Position numbers and translations under genes: made by a program. Below the pieces are notes generated by a model. It worked only from the letters and a program-made list of their open reading frames with translations. It was not told where the DNA came from and did no database searches. A DNA stretch of 64,000 nucleotides from WTFY01 sp965220875 (GTDB taxonomy: Bacteria > Pseudomonadota > Gammaproteobacteria > UBA4575), in contig OZ244849.1 in assembly GCA_965220875.1 (NCBI GenBank), positions 1,116,001 to 1,180,000 on the forward strand. The letters run 5' to 3'. This document shows positions 32,542 to 41,192 of this stretch, one piece after another. Numbering within the stretch: the stretch's first letter is position 1; the number at the start of each line of letters is the position of its first letter.

Positions 32542-34176
32542 ATGGATTTCGAGTGGATCGCAATTGCCTTGGGAGATGTCGCCTGGATCTCCATAGCGTT
32601 CGTCCTGGGACTGCTGTTCAAGACTTTCAGGCTTCCGCCCCTGGTAGGTTTCCTTGCGGCAGGCTTTGTGCTCAACCTGTATGGAATTGCAAGCGGGGAA
32701 ATGCTGCACAGACTGTCGGATCTGGGCATCACCCTGCTGCTCTTCATCGTTGGTCTCAAGCTGAATCTTCGAACCTTCGCACGACCTCAGGTTTGGGCCG
32801 TCACAGGTCTGCATATGTCGATCACTGTGGTGGTCTTTGGAGTTGCCATCTATACCCTGGCTTATCTTGGCACTCCCTTTCTCTCAGATCTTGACCTTTC
32901 CCGTGCCTTGCTGATCGCTTTTGCATTGAGCTTTTCCAGCACCGTATTCGTGGTAAAGGTACTTGAAGAGAAGGGGGAGATGGCTTCATTGCACGGCAGA
33001 ATCGCGGTTGGGATTCTCATCGTGCAAGACCTGGCGGCCGTCGTATTCATCGCGATTTCTGCAGAAATGCAGCCGACGTTCTGGGTACTCCTGCTGCTGC
33101 TGCTCATCCCGTTGCGACCGCTGCTGATCTTTATCCTGCAACGTGTGGGTCACGGCGAACTTCTGGTTCTATACGGCTTCCTGCTTGCACTGGGAGGCGC
33201 TGAAGTATTTGAGCTTGTCGGGCTGAAAGGCGACCTGGGCGCTCTCCTTCTGGGCGTATTGATTGCCAATCACAAAAAAGCCAGTGAGATGGCAAAGACC
33301 ATGCTGGGTTTCAAGGATCTTTTCCTGCTGGGCTTTTTCCTGTCCGTCGGCATGTCTGGACATTTGACGGCCGAGGCTGTTCTCATCGGTGCAGCCATAA
33401 CGCCCTTCGTATTCCTCAAGTCAGCGCTGTTTTTCGGTTTGCTGACTGGATTTAAGCTGCGTGGACGTACCTCGTTACTCGCATCATTAAACCTGACCAA
33501 CTACAGTGAATTCGGTCTCATCGTCACAGCTGTCGGTGTTGCAAGTGGCTGGATTGACAGCTACTGGCTGATTGTCATTGCGGTAGCGCTGTCCCTGTCC
33601 TGTGCCATTTCTGCAGGACTCAACGTTACTGCCCATCAGATTTATGCTCGGTACTCAATGTTGTGGAAACGCCTGCAGCGTTCGGAGCGTCTTGCCGATG
33701 ACCGGCCGCTGGATATCGGGGGTGCGGTCATCGCGATTATCGGGATGGGACGCGTCGGCACCGGTGCCTACGATAATATGCATCAACAGTATGGCTGGGC
33801 CGTTGTCGGTGTGGACATCGATCCGGTCAAGGTGAGGCACCAGCAGTCGACGGGCCGCAATGTATTACTGGGCGATCCAAGCGATGCGGACTTCTGGGAT
33901 CGTGTTCAGGAGGCCCACACACTCGAACTGGTGATGCTGGCATTGCCGAACCTGGCCGCCAATCTCGCTGTCCTCGATGAGCTGAAAGCTTCTTCGTTTA
34001 GCGGTCAAGTTGCAGCGACGGCCCGGTTCGAGGATGAAATCAAGCCGCTCAAACAGGCAGGGGCATCGACCGTGTTCAACGTGTATGCCGAGGCGGGTTC
34101 AGGGTTTGCCGAACATGTAGCTTCACAAGCATCTGCACCTGCCAAACGCAAGCAGTCATCTCAACCGTCCCATTGA
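32542..34176 (+). CDS. Cation:proton antiporter of the CPA2/KefB family with TrkA-N domain
   Basis: A 544-residue membrane protein. Residues 1-370 form about 12 membrane segments of the Na+/H+-exchanger fold, including LFIVGLKLNLRTF, the paired-helix region LSFSSTVFVVKVLEEKGEM, and GILIVQDLAAVV with the conserved Gln-Asp. Residues 385-500 are a Rossmann RCK/TrkA-N domain (AVIAIIGMGRVGTGAYDNM), which would bind NAD(H) or a similar ligand and gate transport. It resembles YbaL/KefB-type potassium or sodium exchangers; the ion is not determinable. ATG 32542. Confidence 0.9.
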   Translation: MDFEWIAIALGDVAWISIAFVLGLLFKTFRLPPLVGFLAAGFVLNLYGIASGEMLHRLSDLGITLLLFIVGLKLNLRTFARPQVWAVTGLHMSITVVVFGVAIYTLAYLGTPFLSDLDLSRALLIAFALSFSSTVFVVKVLEEKGEMASLHGRIAVGILIVQDLAAVVFIAISAEMQPTFWVLLLLLLIPLRPLLIFILQRVGHGELLVLYGFLLALGGAEVFELVGLKGDLGALLLGVLIANHKKASEMAKTMLGFKDLFLLGFFLSVGMSGHLTAEAVLIGAAITPFVFLKSALFFGLLTGFKLRGRTSLLASLNLTNYSEFGLIVTAVGVASGWIDSYWLIVIAVALSLSCAISAGLNVTAHQIYARYSMLWKRLQRSERLADDRPLDIGGAVIAIIGMGRVGTGAYDNMHQQYGWAVVGVDIDPVKVRHQQSTGRNVLLGDPSDADFWDRVQEAHTLELVMLALPNLAANLAVLDELKASSFSGQVAATARFEDEIKPLKQAGASTVFNVYAEAGSGFAEHVASQASAPAKRKQSSQPSH

Positions 34177-34184
34177 ACCGATTG

Positions 34185-34247
34185 CACAAGCTAGGCTGAG
34201 AAAAGATTTTCGCACAAGAACCCATACGAACTGGTTCTCAGCTTGTG
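34185..34247. other. Nested inverted repeats between convergent genes
   Basis: An outer interrupted stem pairs CACAAG + CTGAGAA (34185-34202) with TTCTCAG + CTTGTG (34235-34247). A competing inner stem pairs AGAACC (34217-34222) with GGTTCT (34233-34238). The site begins 9 bases after the antiporter stop and 75 before the permease end, so it may stop or stabilise either transcript. There is no T-tract. Confidence 0.4.
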
Positions 34248-34321
34248 GGAACTTCGCATCAGACGCTTGATCGGGTTCAGGCGGCATGCCAGGCCGTCCC
34301 TATCCGTTTAAGCTACTTTAT

Positions 34322-35611
34322 TCAGAGAATGGCAAACTTCACAGCAAATGCCAGGGAGATCACAATTACTGCTGGCGAGGCTTCACTCGCACGCCCACCC
34401 AGAATTTTGATGGCTGTGTAGGTGATGAAACCGAATCCGATGCCCGTGGCGATCGAGAACGTGAAGGGCATGGAAAGGGCAGTCACCACGGCAGGCACGT
34501 ACTCAGTGACATCATTCCAGTCTATGTCCGCCAAGCCTCCGGCCATGAAACACGCCACAAACAGCAAGGCCGGGGCCGTTGCATAGGCCGGGATGGTAGT
34601 GGCCAATGGCGACAGTACGATGGCCGCGACGAACAGCAGGGAGACCACTACCGCCGTCAATCCGGTCCGTCCGCCAGCATTCACGCCTGCCGCACTCTCG
34701 ATGTAGCTCGTTGTCGTCGATGTTCCGAGGGTTGCCCCGGCAACTGTAGCGACGGAGTCTGCAATCAGTGCCTTGCGAATGCGAGGCAGCTTGCCGTGCT
34801 CGTCAAGCAGTCCTGCACGATGCGCAATCCCGATCAAGGTTCCCGCCGAATCAAACAGGTCGACAAACAGGAATGCAAACACGATCGTCACAAGACCAAT
34901 CTGAAAGGCACCAGCCAGATCGAGCTGGAGAAAGGTAGGTGTCATCGCCGGCGGGGCTGCGATGACACCATTGAACGGCGAGACATCAAGCACGATACCC
35001 GCTGCTGTTGCAAGGAGGACGCCGATGACGATGGCACCGGGAACCTTCCTGAAGTTCAGGACGATGATGACGATGAACCCTGCTGCGGCAAGAAGTGCCG
35101 GTGCAGCGGTCATGTTGCCAATTGTAAGAAGTGTCTCTGGATGACCCTGAATGATGCCTGCATTTTTTAGCGCGATGAGCGCGAGGAACATCCCAATGCC
35201 AGAAGATACGGCCAGCTTGAGGGACTTGGGAACCGCATTGATGATCCACTCGCGTGCACGGAAGATGCTCAGCAACAGAAACAGCACCCCGGAGATGAAT
35301 ACGCCTCCCAAGGCAACCTGCCAGGCATAGCCCATGTCCAGAACAACCCCATAGGTGAAGTAGGCGTTAAGACCCATCCCTGGTGCGAGCGCGACAGGAT
35401 AGTTGGCATAGAGGCCCATGATCAGGCTGCCAACTGCAGCGGCCAGACAGGTTGCAATGAATACGGATGCTCTGTCCATTCCTGCATCGGCAAGGATCAA
35501 GGGGTTGACGAACAGAATGTAGGCCATGGTGAGAAATGTTGTGATACCGGCCAGAACTTCTATCCGGACCGTCACGCCGTTCTCGGAAAGCTTGAAATAT
35601 GAGTCCAACAT
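34322..35611 (-). CDS. NCS2-family purine permease (AzgA / hypoxanthine-guanine type)
   Basis: A 429-residue transporter with about 13 membrane segments. Typical AzgA features are FKLSENGVTVRIEVLAGITTFLTMAYILFVNP at the start (shown here in parts: LAGITTFLTMAY, VNPLILADAGMD), LAPGMGLNAYFTY, FLFVDLFDSAGTLIGIA and GTSTTTSYIESAAGVNAGGRTGLTA. The family imports adenine, hypoxanthine or guanine with protons. It is a single gene converging with the antiporter. No purine riboswitch was recognised in the 197-base gap upstream of ATG 35611. Confidence 0.93.
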   Translation of the reverse strand: MLDSYFKLSENGVTVRIEVLAGITTFLTMAYILFVNPLILADAGMDRASVFIATCLAAAVGSLIMGLYANYPVALAPGMGLNAYFTYGVVLDMGYAWQVALGGVFISGVLFLLLSIFRAREWIINAVPKSLKLAVSSGIGMFLALIALKNAGIIQGHPETLLTIGNMTAAPALLAAAGFIVIIVLNFRKVPGAIVIGVLLATAAGIVLDVSPFNGVIAAPPAMTPTFLQLDLAGAFQIGLVTIVFAFLFVDLFDSAGTLIGIAHRAGLLDEHGKLPRIRKALIADSVATVAGATLGTSTTTSYIESAAGVNAGGRTGLTAVVVSLLFVAAIVLSPLATTIPAYATAPALLFVACFMAGGLADIDWNDVTEYVPAVVTALSMPFTFSIATGIGFGFITYTAIKILGGRASEASPAVIVISLAFAVKFAIL

Positions 35612-35808
35612 CTTGGTTCCGGGCGCCTTGACTCAATCACCCGTGATCAGCAGGTTACTGTAAGCGAGCGAGTGGGTTCAATGCTTATTATTTTTCCGGG
35701 TTATTTACTTTAGTTTGAACACAGGAATCAAGGTTGAGCATCAAGGTGCAATCTCCCAGTCAGTTCCATAACTGCTCTCATGCGCAAATGGCGTGATTCA
35801 GGGTCACC

Positions 35809-36234
35809 CTAGCCAGGGTTTGTTGCTGAACGGCTCCGGAGTTGGCGGTGCAGCCACTCGACCCGTGCGCGATTGACCCCCAAGTCATGCATGCCATATC
35901 TCGATGCGGAACTGATGTGGATTACCTGCTCTTCTGGACAAAGCAGGCATTTCAGGTTGTCCGGGAACCTGAAAATTCGAGAATAACAGACAGCGTGAAT
36001 GTACTGGTCAGCGGTTTCCAGAAGCATGATGCGCGGCCTACGGCGCAACAACTCTCTCAGCCTGTCGAAGGTGGCAGACGGGTCGTCCCCGGCAGGCAAT
36101 GGTTGAACGTAATGAAACTTCGAAGTTCCGTGCAGGCTGCATACATAGTTCAGCCGGATTGTGCGGTATACACGCAGCTTTTCAAGGTCATTGTTTCTTT
36201 TCAGTACCAATTCTGCAGTCCTGTTTCGTGCCAT
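35809..36234 (-). CDS. DUF1499 family protein, without a signal peptide
   Basis: A 141-residue protein whose core matches DUF1499: VQPLPAGDDPSATFDRLREL, then a strand-loop with YIHAVCYSRIFRFPDNLKCL and IHISSASRYGMHDLGVNRARVE. Members of this family are usually lipoproteins or secreted; here the N-terminus (MARNRTAELVLKRNND) is charged and no signal is visible, so the gene may be truncated at its 5' end. ATG 36234 is chosen; a TTG at 36279 would add 15 residues without adding a signal. Function of the family is unknown. Confidence 0.72.
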   Translation of the reverse strand: MARNRTAELVLKRNNDLEKLRVYRTIRLNYVCSLHGTSKFHYVQPLPAGDDPSATFDRLRELLRRRPRIMLLETADQYIHAVCYSRIFRFPDNLKCLLCPEEQVIHISSASRYGMHDLGVNRARVEWLHRQLRSRSATNPG

Positions 36235-36417
36235 GTTGTACCACCATGGCCTGAGATTCTGTGTTGTATTCGAAACCAAATCACAAGACAGCCGGTTCGT
36301 GCAGGACCCGCATTTCGAGGTGTCAGGGCCATTTCAGTGGAACTTCACGTTCAGTTCACAAATCGGCAGTTTCACCATACAATGAAATCTTCCACAGTTA
36401 CGGATGATTCTTGATAA

Positions 36418-37383
36418 ATGCCACCTTCAAAACTGCTCCATCTGTGTGTTCTGGTTTTCAGTATATTTGTTTTGACGGATGCACGTGCCGACTTCTATGC
36501 AGGCGCTGATATCGGCCTGGGAGATGTACGAACCCTGGGTTCCAGTGTTACCGGGCAAAGTAACCCGACGCGTTGCGATGTTCTTATGTACAGCGATATG
36601 ACCCGCCCATCCGGGGCGATCGCCAGTGATCCCGCCTGCGGGGATGTTGACCCGAAGGGAAAATGGAGTTCCCGGTTTGATGCTGGGAGCGGTCTGGCAG
36701 CGGGTCTGCAAGCGGGCTATGTTCGTGACCGGGTGCGCTTCGAGCTGGAATTCATGCATGTCAAGCCCGGCTCAGCGAGTTACCCCATCATTACCGCCTC
36801 GACGCATCCGGGTCTGGCAAGCAAGGACCGCGAGTGGAGCGAGACTGCACCCCCCTATGAATGGATCTCGGGTTTACGCATTCAGCAGTACTTCGCCAAC
36901 GTGTTCTATGATTTTGCATCAGGGTCCAGGTGGACACCGTACGCAGGCCTGGGCGCCGGATGGGCCCGTATTCGGATGCAGTACAAACGCAGGCTCCTGC
37001 GCAAGACGGAGGATGAGGGTTATCTGGGTGTGGCACCGGACATTCCGGAAATGCAGCGAGGGTACGGCTGGGATGAGGGCTCATGGCTCGAGTGGCGGCA
37101 AAATGCGGCAGGCACGCTGAGTTCCATGGACACCGAACTGTCTGACACGTTGTTCGGATTTCAGTTGCTTGCTGGTGTGGACTACGCCTTGACCGGTCAA
37201 ACCTCTGTCGGCATGAAGGCACGATGGGCACGGTTCGACAGTTTCAGAGACCGTGCTCCCTATGCCCAGATCCGAAGCCATGAGCCGGTGCATGCGGACG
37301 GGGTTACCCCTTTCGTGGATCAGGTTAGAATGGATGACATTGAATACTGGGCGGTAACCGTTGGTTTCAAGCACCGTTTCTGA
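36418..37383 (+). CDS. Outer-membrane beta-barrel protein
   Basis: A 321-residue exported protein. A signal peptide (LLHLCVLVFSIFVLTDARA, cleaved before DFYAGADIGLG) is followed by alternating beta-strands such as SGLAAGLQAGYVRDRVRFELEF, RWTPYAGLGAGWARI and TSVGMKARWARF, and the protein ends in the Phe of TVGFKHRF, the usual barrel-insertion signal. It fits the OmpA-like / opacity-porin 8-strand barrel group with long loops. The first loop contains Cys pairs (RCDV, PACG). Role unknown. The ATG at 36418 opens the signal peptide. Confidence 0.85.
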   Translation: MPPSKLLHLCVLVFSIFVLTDARADFYAGADIGLGDVRTLGSSVTGQSNPTRCDVLMYSDMTRPSGAIASDPACGDVDPKGKWSSRFDAGSGLAAGLQAGYVRDRVRFELEFMHVKPGSASYPIITASTHPGLASKDREWSETAPPYEWISGLRIQQYFANVFYDFASGSRWTPYAGLGAGWARIRMQYKRRLLRKTEDEGYLGVAPDIPEMQRGYGWDEGSWLEWRQNAAGTLSSMDTELSDTLFGFQLLAGVDYALTGQTSVGMKARWARFDSFRDRAPYAQIRSHEPVHADGVTPFVDQVRMDDIEYWAVTVGFKHRF

Positions 37384-37501
37384 AGGTCCAGCAGGCGGTT
37401 TCACAGGGCTCTCAACAACCTGTCGCCCAATGAGCACGCGGTGTTGAAGGCCGCTTGACCCGCCTGTGCGTTCTGGGTGATATCGGGAAAGGGTGGCCGC
37501 A

Positions 37502-38071
37502 ATGCATGATGTAACGGATACCGACTGGTTCGAGGGCTTACGCGCTTTCGTGGATAATGAGGATGGCAGCTCCCCTGAATTGGCTGATTTGCCTGCTGCG
37601 TGGGATGCCACACCCCCGGGTTTACGAGATTCGGACTTCCCGGACCATTCAGCGCGCCACGTGTTAATTTTGAGCTACATAAACTGGGCCTTCACTAAAC
37701 GATGGGCCTGGGATGGTCTGAACCGGCTATTGGTTACTTTCGAAGAGCGCCGTGAGCCAGTTCCGGATTATCTAAAGGACTGGGCCTGTAGCGTCGTATC
37801 CAGGCGATACACAGGAAAGCTCAAGATACCCTCCAAGCCAAGAAACCCACGCGATGCAGCGCAGGAGGGCAGGGATTTTCGGATCATGCGTGTTTACAAT
37901 GTGCTCCTCCAGCAAGGATGGTCTGAGAAGAAGGCCAGGGATGAAATCATGATGGCATTGGGTCATGCAGACGACGATACCATTCGCTCGGTCTTTCGGA
38001 AGATGGAAAACTTTCATATTTTCAAGCCGGTAACTAAAAAGAGGAAGTCGCTACGGCCAGTAAGGAACTGA
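37502..38071 (+). CDS. Unrecognised cytoplasmic protein (accessory type)
   Basis: A 189-residue protein I do not recognise. It has no signal or membrane segment. The first half is acidic (VDNEDGSSPELADLPAAWDA). The second half has a basic stretch (GKLKIPSKPRNPRDAAQEGR) and a helix pattern RIMRVYNVLLQQGWSEKKAR followed by TIRSVFRKMENF, suggestive of a helical nucleic-acid or partner-binding domain such as occurs in phage and plasmid hypothetical proteins. ATG 37502 is favoured over the GTG at 37493 because GGGAAAGGG (37485-37493) is then well spaced as a ribosome site. Confidence 0.6.
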   Translation: MHDVTDTDWFEGLRAFVDNEDGSSPELADLPAAWDATPPGLRDSDFPDHSARHVLILSYINWAFTKRWAWDGLNRLLVTFEERREPVPDYLKDWACSVVSRRYTGKLKIPSKPRNPRDAAQEGRDFRIMRVYNVLLQQGWSEKKARDEIMMALGHADDDTIRSVFRKMENFHIFKPVTKKRKSLRPVRN

Positions 38072-38180
38072 ACGCGTTCGCGAGCATCTTCGCCTTGTTG
38101 CACGGGGCGGTGTTCGACGATACATGCTGGTCGAGTGCCTCAGCGCTGATCAACGAAGCCTCAGGACCGTGGGTTTTTAA
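38044..38180 (+). pseudogene. Possible LuxR-family regulator N-terminal remnant
   Basis: In a frame without a start codon, the bases after the unknown gene read KELNAFASIFALLHGAVFDD then TCWSSASALINEASG. This spacing (phi-x2-LLHxAVFDxxxWxxxLxxInEAxG) is like the N-terminus of some LuxR-type regulators. It is about 40 codons long, ends in unrelated sequence before the decarboxylase, and no HTH follows, so it would be a fragment. Confidence 0.3.
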
Positions 38181-38198
38181 AACAGAAAAATATTGGGT

Positions 38199-39689
38199 AT
38201 GACGGAAAAAACGGGAAGCAAGACAGGAGCACGGTCCGCTTCAGCCAAAGGAAGTGAATCCTGTGGTGACCTCCAGATGGCCCCCGAACTCATGATGGAG
38301 CTTGCACGCAAGGCGGCAGAACTTGTCGTGGAACGGATCAATAGGCTGCATGGGGAAGATGCCTGGGAGGGAGAGTTCAGGCAGGAACTGGAGGACCGGT
38401 TGACGGGGGCCCCACCCGAAGAAGGCCGACCGGCAATGGAAGTCCTTGAGCAGGCTGCACGCGAGATCCTTCCGGTTTCTTTGCGGCTGGACCACCCACG
38501 TTCGTTCGCATTCATTCCGACTTCACCCACCTGGCCCGGTGTGCTGGCCGACTTCATGGCTTCCGGGTACAACGTGAACGCGTGTACCTGGCTGGTAGCC
38601 AGTGGTCCGAGTCAACTGGAGTTGGTGGTTATCGACTGGTTTCGGTGCTGGCTGGGGTATCCGGAGGGTGCGGGCGGGCTTTTGACGAGCGGGGGATCGG
38701 CAGCCAGCATCAATGCCCTGGTGGCGGCTCGTGAACAGGCAGGCAATCCTGAGCGGGCAACCGTGTATATGAGTGACCAGAGTCACAGTGTGAACAACCG
38801 TGCTGCAAGGATTATCGGTATTCGCCCCGAGCATATACGCATGCTTCCATGCGATGGGCACTTTCGCCTTGATATGGAGGCCATGGTGCGCGCCGTAGCG
38901 GAGGATCGAGTCCAGGGGTTGAATCCCATCGCAGTGTGCGCCAATGCTGGGGCATCCAGCACCGGGGCCGTTGACCCACTTGAAAAGATGGCAGAATTCT
39001 GCAGGGCCCAGGGAATCTGGTTGCATGTCGATGCAGCATACGGGGGTTTTGCAGTTGTGACCGATCAGGGCAGGAAGCTTTTGCGCGGCATCGAGCATGC
39101 CGATTCGGTGGGCCTGGACGCTCACAAGTGGTTCTTCCAGCCGTACGAGGCTGGTGGTCTCTTGGTGAAGGACGTGCGCACCCTGGAGCGAGCTTTTGCA
39201 GTGCGCCACGACGTGCTTCAGGATACGATCTGGGGTGCGGATCACCCGAACCTTTCGGACCGCGGCCTGCAGTTGAGCCGTTCCTTTCGGGCCCTGAAAA
39301 TCTGGATGTCCGTACAGACCTTCGGAATGGCCGCGTTCCGCCGTGCCGTATCGAAAGGAATGGAACTGGCCGCACGGGCCGGGGAGCATGTCAGCGAGCA
39401 CCCGATCCTGGAACTGCTGAGCCCCGTGTCGCTGGGCATCGTGTGCTTCCGGGTCAATCCTGCGGATTCAGGACTTGGCGAAGACGCCCTGGAAAACATC
39501 AACCGGGCTGTGCTCACCCATGTATTCTGGGATAACCGTGCATTGATATCCTCCACAACGCTCGGGGAAAAGTTTTCGCTGCGAATGTGTATTCTCAACC
39601 ACGCAACGACCTGGGAGGACGTGAAGGAGACCCTGGAAGCCATTGCGGGGTTTGGGAAAGAAGCGGTATCAAACGTGGTACATACCTGA
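38199..39689 (+). CDS. PLP-dependent amino-acid decarboxylase (group II, aromatic-L-amino-acid type)
   Basis: A 496-residue group II decarboxylase. It shows TSPTWPGVLADFMASGYNVN near residue 105, LTSGGSAASINALVAARE, the PLP-stacking His in SDQSHSVNNRAARI, the ring-nitrogen Asp in HVDAAYGGFAV, and the PLP lysine in GLDAHKWFFQPYEAG (about residue 308). The family includes DOPA/tryptophan, tyrosine and glutamate decarboxylases and some C-C lyases, so the substrate is open. It stands alone between an unknown gene and tRNA-Asn. ATG 38199 is preferred to the TTG at 38193. Confidence 0.9.
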   Translation: MTEKTGSKTGARSASAKGSESCGDLQMAPELMMELARKAAELVVERINRLHGEDAWEGEFRQELEDRLTGAPPEEGRPAMEVLEQAAREILPVSLRLDHPRSFAFIPTSPTWPGVLADFMASGYNVNACTWLVASGPSQLELVVIDWFRCWLGYPEGAGGLLTSGGSAASINALVAAREQAGNPERATVYMSDQSHSVNNRAARIIGIRPEHIRMLPCDGHFRLDMEAMVRAVAEDRVQGLNPIAVCANAGASSTGAVDPLEKMAEFCRAQGIWLHVDAAYGGFAVVTDQGRKLLRGIEHADSVGLDAHKWFFQPYEAGGLLVKDVRTLERAFAVRHDVLQDTIWGADHPNLSDRGLQLSRSFRALKIWMSVQTFGMAAFRRAVSKGMELAARAGEHVSEHPILELLSPVSLGIVCFRVNPADSGLGEDALENINRAVLTHVFWDNRALISSTTLGEKFSLRMCILNHATTWEDVKETLEAIAGFGKEAVSNVVHT

Positions 39690-39714
39690 CTATTTTGTAA
39701 GTACTTGATGTTAT

Positions 39715-39790
39715 TGGCTCCCCGGGACGGGCTCGAACCGCCGACCTAGTGATTAACAGTCACCCGCTCTACCAACTGAGCTACCGGGGA
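39715..39790 (-). tRNA. tRNA-Asn (GUU)
   Basis: A 76-nt tRNA read on the minus strand. The acceptor stem is TCCCCGG / CCGGGGA, the anticodon loop contains GTT in CTGTTAATC, the T-arm is GGTTCGAGCC and the encoded CCA is at 39715-39717. All four arms pair. It has its own promoter at 39806-39834. Confidence 0.97.
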
Positions 39791-39805
39791 ATTTGAGGAC
39801 GAGAA

Positions 39806-39834
39806 ATGGTAGCGATCCACTATGCACAGGTCAA
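39806..39834 (-). promoter_or_regulatory. tRNA-Asn promoter
   Basis: On the minus strand, TTGACC (39829-39834) and TACCAT (39806-39811) are separated by exactly 17 bases. The expected start near 39799 gives a short leader of about 9 bases before the tRNA. Confidence 0.65.
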
Positions 39835-39902
39835 TGGATCATGATGCTGCGGATTATACGGTGTTTTGACCCTGATCGCAGTTCGGAAAGCATGATTGCT
39901 TG

Positions 39903-41081
39903 TCAGAGCGTATTGAAGCGAGTGGCAGCTTCTTCCAATACCCCCATGCTCGTAGCAAACGAGATGCGCATGTGACCGGGCGATCCAAATGCCTTGCCAG
40001 GTACTACGGCCATACCCGCCTCATTCAGCAAATGTTCCACGAAGCCCAGATCATCTGAAATACCTGCTGTTCTTTCAATCAGGCCTTCGATGTTTGGAAA
40101 GCAGTAAAAAGTCCCGTCACTCAACGGGCAGCGGATTCCTTCAATTTCATTCAGGGCTTCCACGATGAAATCATGGCGCTTCTCAAATTCTTCGCGCATG
40201 GTGGCAACAAAGCCCTGGTCACCGGTCAGCGCGGCCTCGGCCGCGGCCTGCGATACGGAGCTTGGATTGGATGTGCTCTGCGACTGAATTTTTGTCATGG
40301 ACTTGATGAGCGCTTCCGGCCCCCCCGCATAGCCGATTCTCCAGCCCGTCATGGAATAGGCCTTGGAGACACCGTTCAGCACCAGGGTTCGGTCAGCCAG
40401 TGATGGCGTGGTGTTCAGGATGTTTGAAAACTCCTGTCCACGAAACATAATGTGCTCATAAATATCGTCACTGATCACGAACACCTGCGGATGCCTTTCC
40501 AGCACCCCGCCCAGCGCACCGAGTTCATCCCGGGTATAGGCGATTCCAGTCGGGTTTGACGGGCTGTTGAGGACCAGCAGCCGGGTCTTGTCCGAGATAC
40601 TGCGCTCCAGGTCTTCTGCCGTGATCTTGTTTTGGTTTTCACTACGGCCTGTAACAATCACGGGACGACCGCCTGCCAGGAGCACGATATCCGGGTAGGA
40701 AACCCAGTACGGGGCAGGGATGATGACTTCATCCCCGTCATTCAGGAGCGCCTGGCACAGGTTGTAGATCACCTGCTTGGCACCACATGAGATCATGACT
40801 TCATTCGAGGAGTATTCAAGCCCGTTGTCGTTTCGGAACTTGCTGATGACTGCATCCTTGAGCGAAGACGTACCGGCCACTGCAGTGTACTTGGTCTTGC
40901 CTTCCCGAATCGCAGCGATGGCCGCCTCCTTTACGTGCCCGGGTGTGTCAAAATCGGGCTCACCGGCAGCCAGGCTCAGGATGTCTCTGCCTTCTGCCCG
41001 GATTTGATTTGCCCGTGCAGTTATGGCTAAAGTTGCAGAAGGTTTGATTCTCGATACTCGGTCTGCAAGTGAATGGTTCAA
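39903..41081 (-). CDS. Aspartate aminotransferase, class I beta (AspC-like)
   Basis: A 392-residue PLP class I aminotransferase. Motifs are LAAGEPDFDTPGHVKEAA, YTAVAGTSSLKDAV, GAKQVIYNLCQALL, APYWVSYPDI, LNSPSNPTGIAYTRDEL, DDIYEHIMF and the PLP lysine in LNGVSKAYSMTGWRIGY (about residue 237). The C-terminal FATSMGVLEEAATRF includes the carboxylate-binding Arg of MRISFA. It fits AspC of the thermophile/Rhizobium type, acting on aspartate and possibly aromatic acids. It is divergent from uvrB with 111 bases between starts, a common gammaproteobacterial pairing. Confidence 0.92.
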   Translation of the reverse strand: MNHSLADRVSRIKPSATLAITARANQIRAEGRDILSLAAGEPDFDTPGHVKEAAIAAIREGKTKYTAVAGTSSLKDAVISKFRNDNGLEYSSNEVMISCGAKQVIYNLCQALLNDGDEVIIPAPYWVSYPDIVLLAGGRPVIVTGRSENQNKITAEDLERSISDKTRLLVLNSPSNPTGIAYTRDELGALGGVLERHPQVFVISDDIYEHIMFRGQEFSNILNTTPSLADRTLVLNGVSKAYSMTGWRIGYAGGPEALIKSMTKIQSQSTSNPSSVSQAAAEAALTGDQGFVATMREEFEKRHDFIVEALNEIEGIRCPLSDGTFYCFPNIEGLIERTAGISDDLGFVEHLLNEAGMAVVPGKAFGSPGHMRISFATSMGVLEEAATRFNTL

Positions 41082-41125
41082 TGCGGTCTTCCTCTGGGTT
41101 TAGGATAATTGGGTGGATGCACTTT

Positions 41126-41137
41126 AGCAGTACTGCT
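41126..41137. promoter_or_regulatory. 12-base palindrome between aspC-like gene and uvrB
   Basis: AGCAGTACTGCT is a perfect palindrome in the divergent promoter region. It lacks the CTGT-N8-ACAG form of a standard SOS box, so LexA control of uvrB is not shown. It may be another operator or chance. Confidence 0.25.
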
Positions 41138-41192
41138 GGACGGATACGAGTTCTCCCGGTAAAGAAACCCGCAGATTTAATGAGAGCGAAAC

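Noticed and set aside
34286..35170. 294-codon plus-strand open frame
   Set aside because: Antisense to the NCS2 permease and made of charged low-complexity sequence.
35612..35808. Purine riboswitch upstream of the permease
   Set aside because: No three-way junction or conserved purine-aptamer loops could be recognised.
41126..41137. Palindrome before uvrB as an SOS box
   Set aside because: Lacks CTGT-N8-ACAG spacing; kept only as an unassigned palindrome.
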